Positions 34,605-45,850 of a stretch of 64,000 nt of DNA are shown here, piece after piece; the first letter of the stretch is position 1; each line of letters begins with the position of its first letter. A model generated the notes under the pieces. The model saw only the letters and a program-made list of their open reading frames with translations. It did no database searches and was not told the origin of the DNA. The position numbers were made by a program, and so were the translations under genes. The DNA lies in the NCBI GenBank assembly GCA_027475525.1, contig JAMWFC010000100.1, positions 62,001 through 126,000 of the forward strand, in the 5' to 3' direction. The stretch is from Macrolepiota albuminosa. Taxonomy: Eukaryota; Basidiomycota; Agaricomycetes; Agaricales; Agaricaceae.

Positions 34605-34890
34605 TGATAATGTTGGTGTATTACACCCTAACATTGGAGTTGAGCATGCAGGTGTCATTAGTTGCTGCTGTAATGTTGATGATAGTATGTATATATTATA
34701 TCCTGATATTTGAGTTGGATGTGTAGGTGTGATTAGCATGTGCTGCAATAATGATGGTGTTGATGTGTTATGCTCTGATATTTAAGTTGGGCATGTAGGT
34801 GTAATTGGCATGCACTGCAATAGTGATGGTGTTGATGTGTTATGTCCTGATACTGGAGTTGGGCATGCAGATATGTAGAGTTGGTGTCAC
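34605..34890. repeat. 72-bp tandem repeat, about four units
   Basis: Unit starts align at about 34608, 34680, 34752 and 34824, with increasing divergence to the left. 72 is a multiple of three, so on the minus strand it encodes a 24-residue repeat (…HANYTYMPN…HINTI…) within the large decayed gene. Confidence 0.75.
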
Positions 34891-35603
34891 AGTGATAAAG
34901 TTGACATTTCAGTTTGTGATAAGAGGGTCAACCTTTGAGTTTTCAAATAATCAAAGACAAGAGTCAATGTACAAGCAACACCATTAGGAACAAAAACAAG
35001 TTCAGAAGAGAGAAAGTCAAATAAGTCTGAAAGCTCAGGCTGTATATTGACTAAAGGAGAATCATTGTCACTCAAAAAACTAAAGATAGACATGCAATTT
35101 TCTCTGTGAGTAGACTTATCCATAGTAGAGACAATTATAGAAAGAGAAAAAAGAGATGGACTCAATGACAAATGTATGCACTGCTTATATACAATTGAAA
35201 TGACTACCAAATTCACATTTGATAATCATTAAATAGATTAGAGCTATTATGTCAAATTGAAGGAATAAAAATGCATGCCTAGTTGATCCATTCTCAGCAT
35301 ATTATTCCAAAGTTCCTTCTTTATTTGATAGAATGTCTATAGTTATCAAAACCATTTTCATAGAGATTTTTTACTGTTAGCTTATTACTCCTAAATGCCT
35401 TCTCCTTATTTGCTAGGGTGCCCATTATTATAGCTTGGTGGCTACATCTGCAATATTGAGCAGCTGAAAAGTAAGAACTCAGGAATATTAATATAGAAAA
35501 CAAGCTTCAAGAAGGCCAAAAATGCATCTAAACAACAAAATGACAAATATCCACAATATTAATCAATATGACAATATATTTTTTGTATTATTCATTTTAC
35601 TTT

Positions 35604-35857
35604 TTATTTATTTGAGTGTTTGTATAGGCAATTTTTGAGTTTTTAAGGTTTTGTTGTACTGTACAGTTGTTTCTCATGCTTCAGAGGCTCCAGAAGTGTT
35701 CAATCTGGCAAAGGGAATTCCTAAACTTGTTTTCTTTGGATCTTTTCCTGCCAGGTAAGTAGTTATCATGATATTGCCAGTATCTATTCTAATATACTTT
35801 GGATATCCCTCTGCCAGCTGTATGACTGAGCCACAGCCTTCAGAGGTTGCTCTTACA
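35604..35857 (+). mobile_element. LTR-A, 3' fragment
   Basis: It matches the last half of LTR-A and ends TCTTACA at 35857. The 5' half is missing. The preceding bases 35217-35603 are AT-rich and unassigned. Confidence 0.75.
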
Positions 35858-36539
35858 CAGCTGTTGTTAAAGATTCAGATCATACCAGCTTCATTTCCAC
35901 TAATCATGCAATGAAATATGAAAAACACTTGGAATTTTTCAAGCAGGTTGATAATTTTGAGGATATCTATCCTCTCTAGTATCAATTTAAGTAAAAGGCC
36001 TGTTTAGAGATTCCTATAGCTAACATTCTCTTTAACTGGAGTAAATATATCTTTTGGATAGATATTATACTCTAATTGCATCATGCTTTCTTGATGATCA
36101 GGGATTACACAAGTTTCTTTGAGTTGGAAGAATTACTAATGCTTCTTATCAGCATAGATCATCTAAATTAAACTCAACCTTTTTTTGAAAAATTTCCTTA
36201 GCATATCTCATATGCAGAAGAGCTTACTAGTTTTCTGAATATCCTGCAAACATTGTATTTTTTAAAGATGAAAAGCCTCTCTTTACAAGGCTTGCTGGTA
36301 ACCAGCTTGTTGTTGTCAAAAACACAGATGGGCTTGCTAAAAGAATTTGCAATGTCTTCAATCTTAACTAACTATATGACAACTGACATGATTCAGATGC
36401 CCTCTACATTTGTTTTCTTTGTGGTGGTGAGCACCCAGCCTTTGCACATACATGCATCTGTCTTCATGTCATCAATGGAAAGTTTAATACTTGAGCCATG
36501 CCACTGACCTCAGCTAGAGATTCTTTGCTATTGTAATTT

Positions 36540-37990
36540 TACACTTTATATCCATTCTTGTGCCTCCATAGCTCCTGTTTCTTCATAAGATGCAGAGCTT
36601 TTCTTTAGGGTTATACACCCTTATAACATAACAGCATTTGAAAAACTTCTTTCAAAACATAATTTATTTTTGCCTATCTTTTTAATCTTTAATTTCTTGA
36701 ATGGCTTCACTCTGAAGACTCTACCTATTTTGACTCACTCTATTGTCATTAAAAATCATTCTTCAGTTGAGAAAATTCCCAATATAGTAGAAGACTACTT
36801 GACTGATTAAATCTGTCAGGGCTATATGTCCAGTCTCTTCTCTCTTACTCACATCAGGCATATATTATATAGACCCATATATTCATCACCACTTATAGTT
36901 TTGGAGCAACTTTAAGGTTCTAGTCTGCCTTCCAAATAGTTGAAATCTTTGTAAAGATAATCCTGTCACTGGGGTTATCTCAGTCAATAGTTATATAGAC
37001 AAGAATGATTTCTCTATGTATTTCAATATGGCTTATCTGATTGCTGAGCAGATTTGTAATTTTCTAATTTTGTGTCATGCCTTTTAGTATTATCATTTTC
37101 AAATGCTTTTCTTTTATTGGCATCATTTCATAAATTTGTCTCGTTCTATTCTTATTTGAGTCCTTCTTTGTCCTTCCTTCTTAATTCTTCTCATCATTTT
37201 CTTTTCTTCTTTTCTTGGTCTATTCTCTGTCATTTTTATGATGTCTTTGCCTCTTATTCAATTTTGCATGCAATCAGGGACATGCTCACTGTCTAATATA
37301 CATGTATCAGAAAGTGATTGTATTTACTTCCCAATTTCTTTCTGAGTTCATCTGCTTATTCTATCTTTTCCTATAATTGTGCACATACAATCTTTCTGTC
37401 TGTTTTTTAATTCTGACTCATATGCTTGTCACCTGATAGCATGTTTTATGAAGAATCTCTCCTTCATAAATATTCCTTTCTTATACATTCTCAATTTTTG
37501 TATCATGTTTTAATATTGATTTTTAATTCAAAATTGTTAATTTTTTTCTTAGGTTTTAGTGGCACCTTGCAGCATCTAGGCTTGCTGCTTTAATATTAAA
37601 TCTTTTCATTGCATCTGTCTAGTTTTTTCTGATTATAAACCTTTTTTGATGCTAGTTTCCAAGATTTCTATTACATTGATCATGCACATCCTTTTGGAGC
37701 TAGATCTGCTAGTAGTAACTCAGATCAAATAGCCAATGCTATAATTGATATTTGGTCTGCCAAAATTGGCTGTAACGGTCTTTTCTTCAAATACAAAAAT
37801 GATATCAATTGTTTCTATTTTCTGAATTCTTTAGGACCTTTCTCTCACAATAGTTTTCATTATGCTCATAATAAAAATTCTACACTAAATCTGATTTCTT
37901 CTCTTAATATGCTATGGCATTCTGAAAAATCAAGTTCTGATTTCCTTTTCATTTTCACTTTTATTGGTGATACAACACTGTACCAGCAGT
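36540..37990 (+). pseudogene. DIRS-like reverse transcriptase, copy 1
   Basis: The first half reads …LKTLPILTHSIVIKNHSSVEK…, homologous to 45290-45440. The second half (37636-37990) contains …YYIDHAHPFGARSASSN…, …NAIIDIWSAKIG… and a KYKND segment at the place of the catalytic [YF]xDD-like box. Between them about 500 bp (37055-37555) have no RT homology and end CTTAG, at the same place as the gap in copy 2, suggesting an intron. Confidence 0.6.
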
Positions 37991-38514
37991 TAGGGACACA
38001 CTATGCACCAGAAGTTAAAATAAACATTTAATTATGGGCTGAAAACTGTAAGCCTCCTGGTAGCAGTCTCAACAAAAATATATATCTCCAAAACATCCCA
38101 ATAAATACACAGAAAAGTACAGAACAACAGGCAGGGACCAGCTCAAACTATCAGCTCAATAATAGTCCAACCACTGTAATAGGGAAGAGAAGCATGGGAG
38201 CTGGCAGAAATAACAAAATGAGATCAATTTGTGATAATCCAGATCAAGATCTGATCTGACAATGCCCAATTTGACATGACTAAAAGGAGAAAGAGAAAAG
38301 AAGCATGGAATGCAAGGAAGTGCTAAAAGGGAAAAGAAGAATCTATGAATGAGATCATGCTAAATAGAGCTAAAGCAAATGGGAAAGTAGCAATCAGAAA
38401 CATCTGGAGGAATGGTGGAACAAGAAGTTGAATGATGCAACTAATGGCACTAAAACAGGCCTCCCAAAATGGAAATTGGACTATCAAATATGTTATTGAG
38501 GCTAGGGAAGTTAC

Positions 38515-38763
38515 TGTAAGGGCGACCTCTAGAGGCTGTGGCTCAGTCACACAGCTGGCAGAGGGAGATCCAAAGTGTATTAGAATATANNNNNNNNNNN
38601 NNNNNNNNNNNNNNNNNNNNNNNNNNNNNNNNNNNNNNNNNNNNNNNNNNNNNNNNNNNNNNNNNNNNNNNNNNNNNNNNNNNNNNNNNAAATAAGGAAG
38701 TGAATGAAAGGAGAGTGAAGAAATAAGGAGTGAAAGAAGAAAGGAATGAGGGGTCCCCTGACA
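38515..38763 (-). mobile_element. LTR-A with assembly gap, TSD GTTAC
   Basis: The two ends of LTR-A (TGTAAGGGCGACC… and …GGGTCCCCTGACA in plus orientation) are present and flanked by GTTAC at 38510-38514 and 38764-38768. The middle is replaced by 100 Ns. A solo LTR of about 500 bp needs roughly 350 bp there. A full element in the gap cannot be excluded. Confidence 0.8.
38590..38689. other. Assembly gap of 100 N
   Basis: Exactly 100 Ns, the conventional size for a gap of unknown length, placed inside a repeated LTR. Confidence 0.98.
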
Positions 38764-39365
38764 GTTACAATAAAAAGTCATGTGTAGATAGTAGTCTGTG
38801 CACCAGAAAAACAATATAAATAGCCCAAGTTTAGTAGAGAATAGACAGGAAATTGATAGGCAAAGGCTTGGTGATTCCCAAGGAGTAAATTGCTTAGGCT
38901 GGAGTTTGTTAAGAAACTTCTGCTTTTCAGAATATTATTGAAAGCCTTCAACATTATAATATCTCAATTCCATTATCAAGTCAGTGTGAATTGAAGGTTA
39001 TATAGTATACTAGCAAGCCCCAGAACTATCAAGTACTACTTGCAACCAAGTACTACATTGGCTTTACATGATATATTTTTAATAAATTTGTCTATTTGTC
39101 TGACAAGAAATATATCAAATATCTTAATCATGTTTTATTTATGATACTTGTTCACAAGAATTAGCATGGCTCCTTCTCTTTATGGGATATTCGAATGATT
39201 CATAAAATACTCATGCATGTTTCTTTTATTTTTCTAAAGGAGTCATCTTACCTTTTTTCTTTATCAAATTTTATATTAACTTACTATAACAACAAATATG
39301 CCAAGCATTACCTCTCAACTTCTCTTGTCCATACTTTTAAATGGTGGTGATCTCATCTTGAAAAA

Positions 39366-40100
39366 ATGTCAGCTTGCCAAATTCTGCATCCTATCTGTCT
39401 CTTTAAAGATTATAACATTTACATTGACACCTCTACTTTTTGGAGTATAGGCATTTTTGTTTTCCAATTTTATTATATGCTGAAATTGAACAAAGACTGG
39501 AAGAGTCCTAGTTGTGATATATGTTGGCTGAAATCTGTGGCTATTGAGATTCTTTTCTTGTTTTTGCATCAACTGCAATTTTATAATAGGCAATAATTTC
39601 TTTTGATATGTTTGATTCTTTTATTAACTCTTTTCAGATGTATTTTGATTCATTCTAAATATTTAGAAGCTATTGGAGCTCATCAAAAGGGCTGGAGTCA
39701 TTTTATTTTCATGAACCTCTGCATATACTGATCCTACTCTATATTCAATGAATGTCTTATTGTTCCTACTTTTTGTTATGTTCTTTCCAAACTCAATCCT
39801 GCTGATGCATTCTTGCATGGGGAGCCTGTACCATCCAACTCAACATTTTTACTTTGAACTTTCAAATTGCCCAGTATTTATCACTTTTAAGACTAAACTT
39901 CTCAAGAACATTCTCCTTGCAGAACCTCCTCCTTTTTGTCTGCACAAAAATCTGTCAACTCAATTTCCAATGTCAATACTAGTCAATTATCTTATACATT
40001 TAACAATGCATGAGATATTGCTGCTTTATCTTTTTGGTATATCTCAGCTTGAGCTTCTAATCCTCAGAATATTTATGCATCTTTTCTATTCTGACCCTTA
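39366..40100 (+). pseudogene. DIRS-like RNase H, copy 1
   Basis: 39366-39596 reads …IYIDTSTFWSIGIFV… and …CDICWLKSVAIEILFLFLHQLQF…, an RNase H-like core with the first catalytic Asp. A tail …KLNPADAFLHGEPV… follows near 39790-39830, matching copy 2 at 49817. Confidence 0.6.
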
Positions 40101-40204
40101 ATCCCTGCAAATTGGAGAATACTTTTATGGCGAACTTCTCATAGTCTTAACATTAACAATCATCTATTTTTGACTCTACTCCTCTTAATTAAAATACAAA
40201 TCTT

Positions 40205-41150
40205 TCAAGAACTGCTTTTATCTGTTGAAGAGCATATTTGCCAAGCATATGGAGCAGGCATCTTATGATTCATCCAATTTTGTAACCAATATTGCATCTC
40301 TGAAAAACTTTGTCTGTCTGCTGATCCAACTTTGATTGCTGGTTTTCTCACATATTTTGTCAGGAAATGTTTTGTAAATTCTATAAAATTATGGCTCAAT
40401 GGCATATGACTTTGGTATTCTTTCAATTGTGTTCCATGGCCAGGTAATAATCTCTAGATCAAATCTTTACAAAGCGCAGCAAAAACTCAGAATTTAGCTT
40501 TTAAACAGCCTCCAAGATGTCTCATATCTATAATACATTTACAAACTCCTTACAACAATTTAGATTTCTCTACTTCAAAATATTATGCAGTTTGGGCTGC
40601 TTGTTGTCTCAGAGAACTTTTTTTGTTGTCCCAAAACTCTTTCAGCCCTACGTGTAATATAATAATTGATTGTTGCATATACTATCTATGTCCAAGACCA
40701 CCTTTTATATTTCATAGACCAAGATGACTCATTCTAAGGGTATTGATTGCAGTTTAATAAAGAGAGAAGATCTGTTCTGTCTAGTTTAGATCCTAACCAA
40801 TTATCTTCTCATCAACAAAATTTCAAATAGATATCCACTCTTCTCTTTCTACAATTCTTCTTCTATATTGACTTCTCTTACAAAAAACATGTTTTTCATC
40901 ATCACAAATATTAATCGCATTTCTTTTTTTAATCTATATGTACTAATCTATTGGCAAACATTTATTTTGACAGACTTCTTGACAAAGTTCACAGTCATAA
41001 TTATAGAATCAAAGGCTCAGTCAAATTACTTTGTGACAGTATCTTGCCTCATATTGTTATGAAACATAGAAGATGGACTTCTCTGTATTTTCTTATCTAC
41101 TGGAGGTACCTTGACACTATTGTTCCAAGAGCCACTGTGGCTGCTTAGAA
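40205..41150 (+). pseudogene. DIRS-like tyrosine recombinase, copy 1
   Basis: The C-terminal part (41000-41148) reads RIKGSVKLLC…LPHIVMKHRRWTSLYFLIYWRY…. The box R-I-x-G, then H-x-R-W, then Y-W fits the catalytic Arg, His/Arg and Tyr of tyrosine recombinases. Upstream frames are scrambled by stops, with …CPRPPFIFHRPR… readable at about 40690. It is the diagnostic domain for a DIRS-like element. Confidence 0.6.
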
Positions 41151-41189
41151 AGCCATGCATTATCAATTTGCAAACAAACATGATCTTTC

Positions 41190-41909
41190 TGTCAGGTACC
41201 ACTAACTCAGAGGCTTTCTAGAAAAGCAATGCCCTTCTAAGATGAACTTGATCTATATGTATTTGGATGTCTGAAACTCTGAGCTGTGCTCTGGAATTCA
41301 AAACACAAAAAGGCTAATACTCAGGATCAGGGACTTGGTCTGTTGAAGTCAAGTCAAGGACTGGAGATTTTAAAACAAGACTGGAGTTATCAAACTTAAA
41401 GTTGTGAAGTGTATACCAGTCTCAGAATACACATGCCAGCCAAGTATGCCAGTCAGTATGTACTAGTCAAATCAAAAGGACATGCAAACAGCAATTGTAA
41501 TATCAAGACTAAAAGAATACAGAAGAGTATTTACAACTATAAATACTGCAGGGCTGTTCTAGAGGAGATATCTGAGATAGTTGGCTGCAAGGCAGAGAGT
41601 CAACTATATGCTAAAAATTGCACATACAGAGCATACGATCAATTGGCATAGGAGAGGTGGCATGGCATGTGACATGTGATAGCCAGGGTGATTGGTGTAA
41701 TCTAAGTATTGATTGTGGGGCAAGTGATCCCAGATGATCCTGGGATCTTATGAGGTGAAGGCTATCAGTGGTGCACATGATGGCAGGCTTAATATGTATA
41801 ATGGCAACATCAGCAGCGATGATGGCAGCTGTCAGTGGAGGGGCAGGGAGGGCTCTGAAGAAGGCTGCTGAGAGTGTCTTGAAGTAGGTCTTGGAGAGGG
41901 GTCATGACA
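41190..41909 (+). mobile_element. Solo LTR, family LTR-B, decayed copy
   Basis: Starts TGTCAGGTACC and ends GGTCATGACA (720 bp). Flanks are CTTTC and CTTTG, a possible 4-5 bp duplication. It aligns along the length of 3761-4516 with CpG almost absent. Confidence 0.7.
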
Positions 41910-42170
41910 CTTTGAGTGTTGTGGACATCAATTGGTCTGATTTGCTTAATCTTTCTTTTTCTTAATAAAAAAAAATATTCTTTCCTTTTCTTGCCTGCTT
42001 TTTTTCCCATTGCTTGTGTACTTTCAGTATTCATCATTCACTTTGTAAAAAAAAAAAAACTCTTATTTTTTTTCTCATTGCTCAACTTCCTGTATTTTTA
42101 ATGACATGTAATACATAACATGGTGATTATTTCTCTAGCATGTTTTTTGTTCATAATGTTTGTTTTGGCA
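41910..42170. other. Low-complexity T/A-rich sequence
   Basis: T-rich and A-rich runs, including an A12 run near 42048-42059. No gene is seen. Confidence 0.5.
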
Positions 42171-42174
42171 CAGC

Positions 42175-42870
42175 CCAATGGGTAGCACAGGTAGGCATGG
42201 CACTATAGCTGTACTAAGATGGGTATCTGCTGCTTCACTAGTACTGCTTTTGCACATAGACCTTCTATCTCTTTTCAATGACTCATTCTCAATGATTTAT
42301 ATTTCTTTACCTAATTTTTCTGTATACTAATAAACCTGCCTTATTGTAAGCTGTGGCTACATGCTGTATTAGCTAGCCTAGCATGAAATAAGGCATGTGA
42401 TCAACTAGAACTTTTTTCTCTTCTTTTTCCTTTTATAGTTACTGGTTTAGACATGTTGCATTTTGAATGAGATATTCTATTTGTTTTACTTTCACTTTAA
42501 CTATTTGAGTGAAATTGCAATTTGTATCACTTCTACTTTAAAACCCACCCTCCCTCCTTTGTGATATATCTCCCTTATATATTCCATATCGCATACTTTC
42601 ACATTCTGGACATTTCATCACAATACATCTAGTGTTATATATTTTAAGATGCTGAGCAGTTGGCCCACCCACCCTCTGTCACTTTACCAGTGCTGCTTTT
42701 GTGCATGGACCTTCTGTTCCTTCCCAATGACTCATTTCCAATGATTCATATTCTTGTACCTAATTTCTTTGTATACCAATGAATCTGTCTTATGTTTCAT
42801 GTAAGCTGAGGCTTTAGGCAATGCTAGAAGCCCAGCAAGAGATAACGCAGATGACTAGCACACATTCTAT
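42175..42870. repeat. Diverged direct repeat, period about 475 bp
   Basis: About 42230-42420 and 42690-42890 share diverged sequence (for example GACCTTCT, CAATGACTCATT and TACCTAATTT in the same order). It is an old tandem duplication. Contents are not recognised. Confidence 0.55.
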
Positions 42871-43089
42871 TCTTTCCTTTTATGGATAGACTCCAATTTG
42901 ATAAATAGTCAATATGAAATACAACAATTCCTTTATTTTCAGATTTCATTGCTCACCTTTACATTCAAGCAATTTAAAAGATTTAATTTTGCTATTACTT
43001 GGCTAGCATCATATCTTCCTGCACTGTTTTTCCTTCTACTTGTTCTTTGCTGCATACCAACCATGATAAGCTGCCTCCTCTTCAAGACA

Positions 43090-43256
43090 TATCTCAAAGT
43101 TCTTAGAACTCTAATGTCTCTGGTCAGACTATTCTGGATTCTGAGCTCCTTTCTAATGCAGGCATACCAGGCTCTATTCCAGATGATTTTGATTTTGATG
43201 GCTGGATCAACCTTCCTGATGGCATCAACCATTTTTAGCTGCTGCTTGTAGTTTGT
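43090..43256 (+). pseudogene. Acidic coding remnant
   Basis: One plus frame reads …LSNAGIPGSIPDDFDFDGWIN…, an acidic segment that looks coding and ends just before LTR-A. It may be the N-terminal part of DIRS copy 2, but this is inference. Confidence 0.3.
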
Positions 43257-43273
43257 GTATGGGAAAATGCAAT

Positions 43274-43754
43274 TGTAAAGGTGACCTCTAGAGGCTATGG
43301 CTCAGTCACACAGCTGGTAGAGGGAGATCCAAAGTATATTAGAGTATGTACTGACAATATCATAATAACTACTTACTTGGCAGAAGAAGATCCAAAGAGA
43401 ACAAGTCTAGGGATTCTCTATGTCAGGCTAGATGCTTCTGGGGCCTCTGAAGCATGAAAAACAACTGTATAGTACAACAAAACCTTAAAAACTTGACAAT
43501 TGTCCAAATAAACAACTGTACAAACAAGGCAGGAAAACTCTGAACTTTGGAAGTCAGAAAGGCAAACTCTGGCTTATCTAAGTAGTCTGGAAGTGGTGCT
43601 GAAGGGCCCACACTTGTCTGAATGGTAGCTAAAGAACCAGAGCACCTCAAGGGCTGAGAATAGTACTAACAGATAGTGAAGGGCCCACACTTGTCTGAAT
43701 GGTAGCTAAAGAACCAGAGCACCTCAAGGGCTGAGAATAGTACTAACAGATAGT
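43274..43754 (-). mobile_element. LTR-A, broken copy
   Basis: In plus orientation it begins TGTAAAGGTGACC after GCAAT and runs to 43754, where LTR homology stops. The missing LTR end appears inverted at 43841-43925, preceded by ATTGC, the reverse complement of the expected duplication GCAAT. The break coincides with the end of an exact 77-bp duplication. Confidence 0.75.
43601..43754. repeat. Exact 77-bp tandem duplication (6 of 8)
   Basis: Bases 43601-43677 equal 43678-43754, ending exactly at the LTR-A breakpoint. Confidence 0.9.
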
Positions 43755-43840
43755 CTCACATCTAAATCTATAGGTGCAGGTGTGTTTTTAACTTCAACTG
43801 TTTTAATGATACTGGCATTATTGTAATTCTTGGTGATTGC

Positions 43841-43925
43841 TGTCAGGAGACTCCTCATTTCTTTCTTCTTTCACTTCTTATTTCTTTACTCTCCTTTCAT
43901 TCATTCTTTTATTTCTTCACTGCAT
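43841..43925 (+). repeat. Inverted end fragment of LTR-A
   Basis: It starts TGTCAGGAGACTCC and follows LTR-A for about 80 bp in the opposite orientation to 43274-43754. Confidence 0.75.
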
Positions 43926-43959
43926 CTGAAGCTAATATACTTCTATTCATCTAATAAAA

Positions 43960-45010
43960 TGTGGGACCTAGTAGACAGTGGGACCTTATGTACCCTGCTA
44001 GCCCCACTTCCCCTGTCATCTCTCAGAAAGGTGGTGACTACTCGAATTTGTATTTGCAAACAGATCAATGATAATGATTTGGCTTTTAAGGCCAAGGATA
44101 AAGAAGCTGACCACTCACTGCACACCTCTCTTTTGAATACAATAGAGATAGCAGATCCTGTGGAGTGATCCTTGGACAAATTCAAAGAGGTGGTAATTTC
44201 TACTGTTTATCTTCTAAATATATGAAACTGTCTTTCTCCTCCCCTTCATTTTTTCACTAACTACCATATAGACTTGGTCAATAACTCTTCTTATTTTATT
44301 CACACCAAAGTTATATGATCGTACAATCCTAACAAGAAGTTGGCTAATAAGGTTCTTCTTCTGGATTTATCCAAAATGATCCCTATCAGAGACAATGACA
44401 ACAACTATAGCTGTCTAACTCCTCTTTGTTTCTTAGAAGCATTTAGGAACTTGTCTGAGGCTCTAAAGCTACTTGCAAAAGTATCTACATCAGTTGATGC
44501 TGTGGGTCCTCCTACTGCTTTGTCTACTAATCATACTGTAGAGTATGAGAAACACCTAGACTTCTTCAGACAGGTTGAAGACTTCAAAGATTCTTATCAC
44601 TTGTGGTACAAATTTGAGCAGAAGGCTTGTCTCAAGATTCTTATGGCAAATGTTGTTTTTAATTGGTCTAAATATGCTTCATATGTTAACATTATACTAC
44701 AATCTCATCATACATTGCTGGAAAATCAAATGCAAAATTACACATACAAGTTTTTAAAAACTGGTAACGCTTCCAATATCACTATCCAGTGTGGGTTTCA
44801 AAAAACCTCTCCTCTCTTTTTTGAGATATCTCACTGATATGTCTTCTATGTAAGAAGGCACACCAGTTTTCTAACCACCCTGCAAACATTGCCCATTTTG
44901 ACAATAGGAGACCTCTCTTTACAAAGCTCACCAGCAATCAACTCATGATGGCTAAGGCCTCCTGAGAGGCCCAGCTGAAGAAAGTCTGCAAAGCCTACAA
45001 TTTTAACTGA
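43960..45010 (+). pseudogene. DIRS-like gag region, copy 2
   Basis: The largest open piece is 44340-44837 (165 codons, …KMIPIRDNDNNYSCL…, …NHTVEYEKHLDFFRQVEDF…). After a frameshift a Cys/His-rich segment follows (…ANIAHFDN-like, …LHVCSLC… near 45040), possibly metal-binding. The same order is seen at 35880-36510 in copy 1. Confidence 0.5.
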
Positions 45011-45026
45011 CTCTGCAACAACTACC

Positions 45027-45710
45027 ATGGCAACAACATGCTCCATGTATGCTCACTCTGTAGAGGCAATTACCCCATCTTTGCCCATACATGCTCATGT
45101 CTGCACATTGTCAATGGCAGGTTCAGCACCTGAATCTTGTTGTAGACCTGCACCAAAATTGCTTGATTATGATGACTTCTCTTCTTCGATACATCTCTAT
45201 CTTCCTGTAACTCAAGTTTTTCCAGAGGACACTGAGCTTTTTTCAAGAGTCTTACACCTTTATAATCACTTTGCTTTCTATGATCATCTTGTAAAATATG
45301 ATTTACTTGTAGCCTATCCTCACTTACTTCACAACCTCAAAAATGGCTTTTCTTTGGGCACACTTCCAATTCTTACATGCTTCATTATTATATGTAATCA
45401 TTCTTATGTTGATAAATTTTCTGAAGTAGTACAGGACTATCTTACTAATGAAATATGTCTGAGCCACATATCAGATCTTTTTTCCCTTTCATGTATTGAA
45501 CAAATTCTTCAAGGCTCTATATATGCATTTCCACTTACTGTTTCTGAACAGTTTTGGAAACCTAACCTTTCTCCAAAATATTGTATATGCCAAAATCTTT
45601 CAAAAGATGATTCCATTACAGAAGTCTCCTCCATCAACAGTTTCATTGACAAAGTAGACTTTCCAACTTATTTTGACATTGCACATCTCATTGCTACACA
45701 GGTCTGTTAG
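45027..45710 (+). pseudogene. DIRS-like RT, N-terminal half, copy 2
   Basis: A frame of 227 codons is open, one of the longest in the repeat region. It contains …HLYNHFAFYDHLVKYDLL…, …LGTLPILTCFIIICNHSYVD… and …ICQNLSKDDSITEVSSINS…, the last corresponding to the conserved R/C-x-LSK and SVNS segments of this RT family. It closes at a stop right after a potential CAG|GT splice donor. Confidence 0.6.
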
Positions 45711-45850
45711 GTTTATTATATTCACTTTTTACCTGTGCCATTTTCTCAAATTTCTCATATTTTGTCTGAAATTCACAGGTCTGTTAGGTTTATTATATTC
45801 ACTTTTTACCTGTGCCATTTTCTCAAATTTCTCATATTTTGTCTGAAATT
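45697..45850. repeat. Exact 77-bp tandem duplication (7 of 8)
   Basis: Bases 45697-45773 equal 45774-45850, beginning at the end of the RT half-frame. Confidence 0.9.

Larger units (their letters stand above)
31577..35216 (-). pseudogene. Large decayed gene of an unnamed Agaricomycete repeat family
   Basis: Minus-strand pieces run in order from a possible start at 35105 (MDKSTHRENC…) to about 31577. They include a helix-rich N-terminus (34100-34450, …RIGYGATEYEE-like), …DGKHVYMYSST-type residues (33103-33306), and 32817-33260 (147 codons, …IVICMSKESSHQLL…). Next comes a stretch near 32640-32780 resembling NRQTAAAHQ, then 32021-32272 (…HPSWEQILDKI…) and a WEKS(M/F)I motif near 31925. The set recalls a multicopy basidiomycete family that may be a DNA-transposon protein, but I cannot tie it to a named transposase. 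Many stops and frameshifts. Confidence 0.45.
37979..39052. mobile_element. Insert of unknown type in DIRS copy 1
   Basis: RT reading stops at about 37978 and resumes at 39053. ATTGG(T/C) flanks both sides, a possible 6-bp or longer target duplication. The insert has no recognised coding sequence. It hosts LTR-A with a GTTAC duplication, so the insert is older than that LTR. Confidence 0.4.
35858..41150 (+). mobile_element. DIRS-like tyrosine-recombinase retroelement, copy 1
   Basis: Plus-strand pieces occur in the order gag-like (35880-36510), RT (36540-37990), RNase H (39366-39596) and tyrosine recombinase (40205-41148). Having RT-RNase H followed by a tyrosine recombinase instead of a DDE integrase defines DIRS-type elements. 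It is interrupted by an insert of about 1.07 kb (37979-39052) that itself contains LTR-A and the 100-N gap. It is heavily mutated. The terminal repeats typical of DIRS were not identified. Confidence 0.6.

Noticed and set aside
38323..38814. Open frames running through the N gap
   Set aside because: They exist only because unknown bases were translated as X. The region is LTR-A.
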